Position numbers and translations under genes: made by a program. Below, in pieces: positions 14,851-20,976 of a stretch of DNA of 20,976 nt (its first letter is position 1; each line of letters begins with the position of its first letter). Location of the stretch: positions 1 to 20,976 of the forward strand of contig JAIRXN010000209.1 in the NCBI GenBank assembly GCA_031268245.1, written 5' to 3'. The stretch comes from Treponema sp. (lineage in GTDB: Bacteria > Spirochaetota > Spirochaetia > Treponematales > Breznakiellaceae). The notes beneath the pieces are model-generated. The model saw nothing but the letters and a program-made list of their open reading frames with translations, did no database searches and had not been told where the DNA came from.

Positions 14851-17385
14851 TTGTTTCGAGGTTTTTCTCAACGGGTACAACGTATTCTTGCCGTTGGCGC
14901 ACAGGAAGAGGCGCGGCGTTTCAGTTCCTCGGAACTGCTTCCGGAACATATCATCGTTGCGATTCTGCGGGAAAAGGTTGGAACCGCCTGTAAGGCTTTA
15001 AGTTTCCTCAAGATAGATCTTGAAAAATTCAGGCAGTCTCTTGAGCTGAGTATCCCCCGGATTAGCACAGTCCTGCTTTCCCCGGATGCGCCTCCCGCAA
15101 AGCGGACTAAGCTGTTGCTGGATACCGCCGCACGGGAAGCCCGCAATTCGGGGAATGAATATCTGGGAACCGAACATCTTCTCTATGCGGCAATTCAGGA
15201 AAACAACTCCCCGGCGCAGCTCTATCTGGGTCAGCATTCGGTGGATCTTAACATGCTCCGTCTTGTAATCCAGTCTCCGCATAACCGTAATCAGCGGGCC
15301 GAATATGCAGGCGCCGAAGTATATCCCTGGTATCTCAGGCAGGAAGGGGAGCATAAGGGTTCCTGGTCACGGGTAAAACCCGCTTCCTATCCGGTTCTTA
15401 CCCCCGCTCTGGATGAATTTTCACGGGATCTTACCGCCGCAGCCCGTGCGGGAAAGCTCGATCCGGTGGTAGGCAGAGAGAAGGAAATCAACCGGGCTTT
15501 GCGGATACTGGCCCGCCGGACAAAGAATAATCCCATCCTTGTGGGGGAGCCGGGTGTAGGGAAAACCGCCATTGTAGAAGGCATTGCCCGGATTCTTATT
15601 TCCGAAACGGCGGGAGAACTGCTTACCGGCCGCCGTATCCTTGCCCTGGATATGGGCGCCATCGTGGCGGGCACCAAGTATCGCGGAGAATTTGAAGAGA
15701 GGATGAGGAAGATTATCCGGGAAATCTCCCAGGCGGGTAATGTTATTCTCTTCCTTGATGAGATCCATACGATTATTGGGGCGGGCAGCGCCGAAGGCAC
15801 CATAGACGCTTCCAACATGCTCAAGCCCGGCCTTTCACGGGGGGAGATTCACTGTATCGGCGCTACCACTCCGGCGGAGTACCGCAAGTATTTTGAAAAA
15901 GATGCAGCCCTGGAACGGCGTTTTCAGCCCATTCCCGTGGAAGAACCGGGATCGGAAGATACGCTGGAGATTCTCAAAGGTCTGCAGAAAAAGTACGAGG
16001 ATCACCACCGGGTGCGCTATACCGGCGATGCCCTTGCCGCCGCGGTAAACCTTGCCGCCCGTTACCTTCCAAACCGCTACATGCCCGACAAGGCTATCGA
16101 CATGCTTGATGAGGCGGGCGCCATGCGGAAGCTGGAAAAGAGAAGCGATCCCCCGGACATTGCCGTCCTTACAGCGGAAATAGAGAGCGTCATCGCCGCA
16201 AAGGACAGGCTCGTCAGCTCCCAGGATTATGAGAAAGCGGCTGAACTGCGGGATAAGCTCCGGGAACTCCGGAGCAGGCTGGAATCGTTCCGCACGGCCT
16301 GGGAACGGGCCGGCAGCGAATCTCCTGTCATGGTGGAAGAACCGGATATCCGGCGTGTGGTGGCGGAGGCTACGGGCATTCCCCTTGAACATATTGAAGA
16401 AGAACAGTCCCGGCGGCTTCTCAACATGGAAGAGGAACTGCACAGGAACCTTATCGGCCAGGATGAAGCGGTGGGCCGTATAGCACAGGCGATACGGCGT
16501 TCGCGGGCAGGGATCTCTTCCCCAAAACGGCCTCTGGGATCTTTTATCTTTCTGGGGCCCACCGGAGTGGGCAAGACACTTCTTGCCAAGGAACTTGCCC
16601 GCTACCTTTTTGGTACGGAAGAAGCCTTGGTACGTATCGACATGGCAGATTTTATGGAGAAGCATAATGCTTCCCGGCTGGTGGGAGCGCCTCCCGGTTA
16701 CATCGGCTATGAAGAGGGGGGAACCCTCACGGAACAGATCCGGCGTAACCCCTACCGGGTGATCCTCTTCGACGAGATTGAAAAAGCCCACCATGATGTA
16801 TTCAATCTGCTCCTTGCGGTGCTGGAAGAAGGAGAACTCAGGGACAATCTCAATCACAGTGTCAGCTTTAGAAATACCGTGATCATCATGACCAGTAATG
16901 CGGGTGTAAGGGAGATCTCCAGGGATTCCCGGCTCGGCTTCGGAGCGGCTTCCGGGCTCATGGATATAAAGGAGATAGAGGAGGCGGCCGTTTCGGAACT
17001 GAAGCGGCTCTTCAATCCTGAGTTCCTCAACAGAATTGATGATACGCTGGTTTTCCGGCCCCTCAGCCAAAAAGAAATCGGAGAGATCCTCAATCTCCAG
17101 CTTGCCGAACTGGGACAGAGGCTCTGCGATCAGGGTTACGGCCTTAAGGTGCTGCCCCAGGCCCGGAAGTACCTTGTTGAAAAAGGCTGGGATCCCAAAT
17201 TCGGCGGAAGACCCATGCGGCGCATGGTTCAGAAGGAACTGGAAGATCCCATCTCAAACCTGCTTCTGCAAAAGGCCCGGCCTCCGGGTTCCGTGTTTGC
17301 CGCTTCCCTTCGAAGATCGAAGATGCACATTGTATGCGAAGAAAAACTCCTCCGCGGCGAAGTTGCAAGCGGCAAAAGCCTGTAA
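14851..17385 (+). CDS. clpC: ClpC-type AAA+ unfoldase of the Clp protease
   Basis: 844 residues, normal for ClpC, from a TTG start. Order: Clp N-domain with two repeats (about 1-145); AAA-1 with Walker A GEPGVGKT (232-239) and Walker B VILFLDEIH (298-306); a middle coiled region carrying the UVR motif DYEKAAELRDKLRELRSRLE (459-478), which separates ClpC from ClpB and ClpA; AAA-2 with Walker A GPTGVGKT (569-576), Walker B VILFDEIE (637-644) and sensor-2 GGRPMRR (785-791). The ClpP-binding loop LGF is at 695-697, so it should feed substrates to ClpP. It forms a cluster with the two envelope-protein genes upstream. I see no CtsR or CIRCE-type heat-shock operator in front. Tandem stops (TAA TAG) end the gene. 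Confidence 0.95.
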   Translation: MFRGFSQRVQRILAVGAQEEARRFSSSELLPEHIIVAILREKVGTACKALSFLKIDLEKFRQSLELSIPRISTVLLSPDAPPAKRTKLLLDTAAREARNSGNEYLGTEHLLYAAIQENNSPAQLYLGQHSVDLNMLRLVIQSPHNRNQRAEYAGAEVYPWYLRQEGEHKGSWSRVKPASYPVLTPALDEFSRDLTAAARAGKLDPVVGREKEINRALRILARRTKNNPILVGEPGVGKTAIVEGIARILISETAGELLTGRRILALDMGAIVAGTKYRGEFEERMRKIIREISQAGNVILFLDEIHTIIGAGSAEGTIDASNMLKPGLSRGEIHCIGATTPAEYRKYFEKDAALERRFQPIPVEEPGSEDTLEILKGLQKKYEDHHRVRYTGDALAAAVNLAARYLPNRYMPDKAIDMLDEAGAMRKLEKRSDPPDIAVLTAEIESVIAAKDRLVSSQDYEKAAELRDKLRELRSRLESFRTAWERAGSESPVMVEEPDIRRVVAEATGIPLEHIEEEQSRRLLNMEEELHRNLIGQDEAVGRIAQAIRRSRAGISSPKRPLGSFIFLGPTGVGKTLLAKELARYLFGTEEALVRIDMADFMEKHNASRLVGAPPGYIGYEEGGTLTEQIRRNPYRVILFDEIEKAHHDVFNLLLAVLEEGELRDNLNHSVSFRNTVIIMTSNAGVREISRDSRLGFGAASGLMDIKEIEEAAVSELKRLFNPEFLNRIDDTLVFRPLSQKEIGEILNLQLAELGQRLCDQGYGLKVLPQARKYLVEKGWDPKFGGRPMRRMVQKELEDPISNLLLQKARPPGSVFAASLRRSKMHIVCEEKLLRGEVASGKSL

Positions 17386-17430
17386 TAGATTTGTCAGGCT
17401 CATGTTCAAAATTCAGCCTTTCATCTCTTT

Positions 17431-18702
17431 CTATATCACCGTTCCGGGGTACAGCACGGCGTTTTTGGGAATGACAATGATTCCGTCGACGATGTAGTAG
17501 TTTTCGTAGTTGCCGTCATTCCGGTTTACGTTGTCCACCCCGATGCGGCAGCCTTCGCCGATGCGGGCATTCTTGTCGACAATGGCGCCCTTTACGATAG
17601 CGCCCCTGCCTATGCCTACGTTGGGCTGCATGCCCTCGGCATTCTTCTGTTTCTGGGTCTCCGACTCGTAGAAATCCGCCCCCATACAGACTACACCGTT
17701 GAGGCTGGCCCCCGATTCAATGATCGTTCTTACTCCGACAATGGAATTGGTGATGGCGGCGTTGGTAATGATGCAGCCTTCCGCGGCGATGGACTGATTC
17801 ATGTTGGAGAAGTTCATCTTTGAGGGAGGCAGGTTACGCATGTGGGTGTAGATAGGAGCCTTTTCGTCGTAGACATCGAAGGCGGGACGGAGGCTCGTCA
17901 GTTCCAGATTCGCTTCGTAGAAATTTTTAATGGTTCCGATGTCTTCCCAGTAACCGTTAAATATATATGCGTTTACCTTGAGTTTGTTGATCGCACGGGG
18001 GATGATCTCCTTGCCGAAGTCGGTAAGCTCGTTGGCAAGGCACTCTTCCATGCTGGCCGCATTGAAAATATAGATCCCCATGGAGGCCAGGTAGCCGTCT
18101 TCCCCGGTGTTTTTCCCTTTCAATTCCTGGGGGATTTTATAATGCGAAATATCTTTTACGGCTCCCGGTTTTTCCATGAATTCGGTGATCCGGTTGTGTT
18201 TATCCACCTTGAGGATACCCAACTGGCTGGCGTTTTCCCGGTTCACCGTAGTGCACGCGATGGTGATGGCAGCCCCCGAATCCTTGTGTTTCTGCAGCAG
18301 ATCTTGCAGATTCATCCGGTAGAGCTGATCTCCGGAAAGGATAAGGTAGTATGAAGGATTCTGGGTACGGAAGTGGATGAAATTTTTGCGCACCGCATCG
18401 GCGGTTCCCTCATACCAGCCCGAATGTTCAAAGGTCTGTTCGGCGGCCAGTACCTCTACGAAGCCGTCGGTAAAGGAGTCGAATACATAGGTCTGGGCAA
18501 TATGGAGATGAAGGGAAGCCGAATTGAACTGTGTAAGGATGTAGATCTGCTTGAGGTTGGCGTTAATACAGTTGGAAAGAGGAATGTCTATAAGCCTGAA
18601 TTTACCGCCGAAAGGAACTGCGGGTTTAGCCCGCGCCTGGGTCAGGGGGAATAGGCGGGTGCCTTTTCCGCCGCCCAGAATAATGGATAACACTTCGGAC
18701 AT
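17431..18702 (-). CDS. glgC: Glucose-1-phosphate adenylyltransferase (ADP-glucose pyrophosphorylase)
   Basis: 423 residues, the usual length. It makes ADP-glucose from ATP and glucose-1-phosphate, the committed step of bacterial glycogen synthesis. Seen: the pyrophosphorylase loop LGGGKGTRLFPLTQARAKPA (residues 9-28), FGGKFRLIDIPLSNCINA (31-48), the GTADAVRKN substrate loop, SGDQLYRM with the metal-binding Asp, the glucose-1-phosphate region ITEFMEKPG, and a C-terminal left-handed beta-helix (repeats of the type NAAITNSIVGVRTIIESGAS). AGGAGGAGG lies 6 nt before the ATG. It converges on clpC with 45 bp between stop codons and is divergent from the helicase gene. No other glycogen gene is in view, so its regulation cannot be inferred. 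Confidence 0.95.
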   Translation of the reverse strand: MSEVLSIILGGGKGTRLFPLTQARAKPAVPFGGKFRLIDIPLSNCINANLKQIYILTQFNSASLHLHIAQTYVFDSFTDGFVEVLAAEQTFEHSGWYEGTADAVRKNFIHFRTQNPSYYLILSGDQLYRMNLQDLLQKHKDSGAAITIACTTVNRENASQLGILKVDKHNRITEFMEKPGAVKDISHYKIPQELKGKNTGEDGYLASMGIYIFNAASMEECLANELTDFGKEIIPRAINKLKVNAYIFNGYWEDIGTIKNFYEANLELTSLRPAFDVYDEKAPIYTHMRNLPPSKMNFSNMNQSIAAEGCIITNAAITNSIVGVRTIIESGASLNGVVCMGADFYESETQKQKNAEGMQPNVGIGRGAIVKGAIVDKNARIGEGCRIGVDNVNRNDGNYENYYIVDGIIVIPKNAVLYPGTVI

Positions 18703-18748
18703 AAAGCGCCTCCTCCTGGTTTATCAAATTTTTAGTAAACAGGGGCCG

Positions 18749-18771
18749 TTTCAAAATCAGAAATTTTGAAA
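18749..18771. repeat. Inverted repeat in the glgC/helicase spacer
   Basis: TTTCAAAAT and ATTTTGAAA, perfect 9-bp arms around a 5-nt loop, in the 232-bp divergent spacer. A terminator makes little sense between divergent genes, so it may be part of an interspersed element. Confidence 0.55.
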
Positions 18772-18816
18772 ATTCCATAGCAGGCTGTCCCAAAATTCAT
18801 TCTTTGAAACTATCCG

Positions 18817-18851
18817 GCTTGTTCCGAAAAAACCTGAGTTTTGGAACAAGC
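18817..18851. repeat. Second inverted repeat in the glgC/helicase spacer
   Basis: GCTTGTTCC (18817-18825) and GGAACAAGC (18843-18851), perfect 9-bp arms; an inner AAAA/TTTT pair extends the stem. The 13-mer GTTTTGGAACAAG at 18838-18850 recurs exactly at 11063-11075 in the other divergent spacer of the window. Confidence 0.6.
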
Positions 18852-18921
18852 TCAAATGTAATCCCCTTTAGTATAAGTCTAAGAGTTCTCTCTGTCGATA
18901 GTTATTTTGCTGAAATTATAG

Positions 18922-18927
18922 TATAGT
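18922..18927 (+). promoter_or_regulatory. Possible -10 box 7 bp before the helicase ATG
   Basis: TATAGT on the + strand, 7 bases before ATG, with no Shine-Dalgarno sequence between. No convincing -35 box lies 16-18 bp upstream. If used, the mRNA would be leaderless. Confidence 0.35.
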
Positions 18928-18934
18928 CTCTCAA

Positions 18935-20976
18935 ATGGATAGCGCCGCCGCCCTCAAAGCCATACTGGATAGCCCTGAATTTGCTCCCCATATTGCGGAA
19001 AACCGTCTTATGGAGGCTCAGGAAGGCCGTTATGCGCCTTTTCCGCCGGGGCTTGATCCGCATATTGCCGGAAATTTGCGGAAACGGGGTATCGAGAAGA
19101 TCTACACCCACCAGGCGGAGGTCTGGGAAGCGGCGCATGCGGGGAAGCATGTAGTCGTAGTAACTCCCACCGCATCGGGAAAGACGCTCTGCTATAACCT
19201 GCCTTCCCTTCAGGCCCTCCTTGAGGATGAAAAGGCCCGCTGTCTCTATCTTTTTCCCACCAAGGCCCTCTCCCAGGATCAGCAGTCCGAATTGAACGAA
19301 ATTGTAGGTGAAGACCTCGGGCTCAGGGTAGCTACCTACGATGGCGATACGCCCGATTCTCTGCGTATCGCCGCACGGGACACAGGCCGCATCATCATCT
19401 CCAATCCCGACATGCTCCATGCGGGAATCCTTCCCAATCATCCCAAGTGGATCAAATTTTTTTCCAGCCTGAAATATGTGGTGATTGACGAGGCTCATGC
19501 GTACCGGGGGGTTTCGGGAAGCCATGTGGCCAATGTGATCCGCCGGCTCAAACGCATCGCCGCCTTTTACGGTTCCCGTCCGCAGTTTATCCTCTGTTCC
19601 GCCACCATCGCCAATCCGAAGGAGCTTGCCGAGGCCCTCACCGGAGAAGAGGTGGAACTGGTTGATAATAACGGCGCTCCCCGCGGCGAAAAACGGGTGG
19701 TACTTTACAATCCGCCGCTGGTGGACGCCGTTCAGGGAATCCGCCGCTCCGTGGTCGGCGAAAGCCGGAGATGGATGGGCGCCCTGCTCAAGGGCGGAAT
19801 CAAGACGATTCTTTTCGCTCATTCCAGGGTACGTACAGAAGTTGCCGCTTCCTACGTAAATGAGGATCTGGAAAACATCTTTACCGATAACCGGAGAATC
19901 CGTGTGGAGGCCTACCGGGGAGGGCTTCTCCCCAACGAGAGGCGGGAAATTGAAAAAGGGCTGCGGGACGGCAGCATTCAGGGGGTGGTGAGCACCAATG
20001 CCCTGGAATTGGGTATCGACATCGGCGGGCTGGATGCATCGGTAGTCGCCGGTTTTCCCGGCTCCTTCAACAGTTTTTGGCAGCAGTCCGGCCGTGCGGG
20101 CCGCCGGGGAGGCTCTTCCGTATCCGTGTTCGTGGCCTCTGCCGCGCCCCTGGATCAGTTTATCATGGAAGACCCGGACTGGTTTTTCCGTAAGGCTGCC
20201 GAGGAAGGCCGTATAGATCCCGATAATCCCTATATTCTGACCGACCATGTCAAATGCGCCTGTTTTGAACTGCCCTTTGATGATGAAGACGGAAATTCGG
20301 AAAAAAATGTCCGCCCGCCTGAGAGTTTTGGACAGAGGGCCGCGGATGTTCTCCCGTTTCTGGAGGAGGAGGGCATTGTCCGGCATACCGCCGGCCGCTG
20401 GTACTGGGCCGACAGATCTTTCCCGGCGGAGGGCATAAGCCTCCGTTCCGCAACCGCGGACAATGTGGTAATTGTCGATGCCACCAAAGGCAGAAATACC
20501 GTCATCGGTGAAATGGACAGGCCCAGTGCAAAGGAACTTATCTTCCCCAACGCGGTATACATCCACCGGGGCAGGCAGTACCTGGTGGAGAGTCTCGACA
20601 TTGCCGGGAGAAAATGTATTGTCCGTGAGGCGGATGTAAACTACTTTACCGACGGTCTTGTTAAAACCGATATCAAGGTGCTGTCGGAAGACGAACAATT
20701 CGAATTTGGAATGCCGCAGGAGTCTCCTTCCGCCCTTCCGGAACACGCCGCCGCAAAGGGCGCCTTGGCAGATGTGCTTGTCCGTTCCCAGGCTGCAAAA
20801 TTCAAGAAGATCCGCTTTCATACACACGAGAATATAGGCTACGGGGACATAGATCTCCCGGAAGAGGAGATGCAGACCCGCTCTCTTATTCTCTGCTTTG
20901 GGCCTGAAACCGGAGGGGGCGCCGCCCTTGCCTCCATGGATGAAAATGCCGCCGGGGCCGCTCTTTCCGGGGCGGG
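18935..20976 (+). CDS. DEAD/DEAH-box DNA helicase, MrfA/YprA-like (5' part; gene runs off the window)
   Basis: The frame is open from the ATG at 18935 to the window end, 680 residues with no stop. Superfamily 2 motifs in order: Walker A TPTASGKT (77-84), FPTKALSQDQ (motif Ia), DEAH (185-188), SAT (222-224), and motif VI around QQSGRAGRRG (about 383-392). The N-terminal RYAPFPPGLDPHIAGNLRKRGI leading into the YTHQAEVWEAA Q-motif is typical of the MrfA/Hrq1-related family with a C-terminal DUF1998 zinc domain, which would lie mostly beyond the edge. In Bacillus, MrfA repairs mitomycin-induced DNA damage (family knowledge). An in-frame TGA lies at 18911 and no other start falls before 18935; residues upstream of the RYAP block match the expected length. 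No ribosome site is visible before the ATG. Confidence 0.9.
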   Translation, partial: MDSAAALKAILDSPEFAPHIAENRLMEAQEGRYAPFPPGLDPHIAGNLRKRGIEKIYTHQAEVWEAAHAGKHVVVVTPTASGKTLCYNLPSLQALLEDEKARCLYLFPTKALSQDQQSELNEIVGEDLGLRVATYDGDTPDSLRIAARDTGRIIISNPDMLHAGILPNHPKWIKFFSSLKYVVIDEAHAYRGVSGSHVANVIRRLKRIAAFYGSRPQFILCSATIANPKELAEALTGEEVELVDNNGAPRGEKRVVLYNPPLVDAVQGIRRSVVGESRRWMGALLKGGIKTILFAHSRVRTEVAASYVNEDLENIFTDNRRIRVEAYRGGLLPNERREIEKGLRDGSIQGVVSTNALELGIDIGGLDASVVAGFPGSFNSFWQQSGRAGRRGGSSVSVFVASAAPLDQFIMEDPDWFFRKAAEEGRIDPDNPYILTDHVKCACFELPFDDEDGNSEKNVRPPESFGQRAADVLPFLEEEGIVRHTAGRWYWADRSFPAEGISLRSATADNVVIVDATKGRNTVIGEMDRPSAKELIFPNAVYIHRGRQYLVESLDIAGRKCIVREADVNYFTDGLVKTDIKVLSEDEQFEFGMPQESPSALPEHAAAKGALADVLVRSQAAKFKKIRFHTHENIGYGDIDLPEEEMQTRSLILCFGPETGGGAALASMDENAAGAALSGA

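Noticed and set aside
15835..17070. Open frame of about 410 codons antisense to clpC
   Set aside because: Shadow frame; clpC motifs occupy the same region on the + strand.
17386..17430. AGGCT...AGCCT with a T-rich stretch between clpC and glgC as a terminator
   Set aside because: Only a 5-bp stem with a 14-nt loop and an interrupted T-run; not convincing although termination must occur nearby.
18902..20827. Open frame of about 640 codons on the - strand opposite the helicase
   Set aside because: The + strand carries all helicase motifs in order; the antisense product shows no family features and no good ribosome site.

Overview
This 21 kb window most resembles the chromosome of a free-living or gut-associated spirochaete of the Treponema group, with moderately high GC. 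That placement is an inference from the general look of the proteins: a solute-binding protein with an FAGG-type signal-peptide end, a two-domain cyclic-nucleotide-binding/TPR protein, and a sugar ABC cassette without its own ATPase. It was not tested by any search. There are 16 protein-coding genes, two of them cut by the window edges. I see no rRNA, tRNA, CRISPR array or transposase gene.

Left part (1-656): the 3' part of a FAD/NAD(P)H oxidoreductase gene on the + strand. It faces a nine-gene minus-strand block running from 10982 down to 701: sugar-binding protein, two LplB/LplC-type permeases, a LacI-family repressor, a sugar nucleotidyltransferase, a GalE-type epimerase, a GalK-like GHMP kinase, a mannitol-dehydrogenase-family oxidoreductase and RdgB/HAM1. 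A zinc alcohol dehydrogenase gene (11236-12315) is transcribed divergently from the binding-protein gene.

An identical 20-bp perfect palindrome, AAACGTTTACGTAAACGTTT, occurs exactly twice: just downstream of the -10 box of the dehydrogenase promoter (11199-11218) and at the -35 box of the lacI promoter (7437-7456). This makes the region a coherent LacI-controlled sugar-import and catabolism regulon, with autoregulation of lacI. The metabolic part looks like a Leloir pathway without GalT: kinase, nucleotidyltransferase and epimerase could together turn an imported sugar into a UDP-sugar by a pyrophosphorylase route. The kinase has a non-canonical galactokinase signature (GGNHTDHNHG), so the true substrate may not be galactose.

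Right part: a gene with its own strong promoter for a double cyclic-nucleotide-binding protein (12410-13645), then a small + strand cluster: an exported protein of unknown function, a DUF192 lipoprotein and ClpC. glgC (ADP-glucose pyrophosphorylase) converges on clpC. A DEAD/DEAH helicase of the MrfA/YprA type diverges from glgC and runs off the right end. The glgC/helicase spacer contains two clean inverted repeats that look like parts of an interspersed element.

Points worth a second look are the two-site LacI circuit, a lacI gene whose promoter geometry predicts a leaderless mRNA, the GalT-less sugar-nucleotide module, a 13-bp-period direct repeat in front of that module, and the intergenic inverted repeats.
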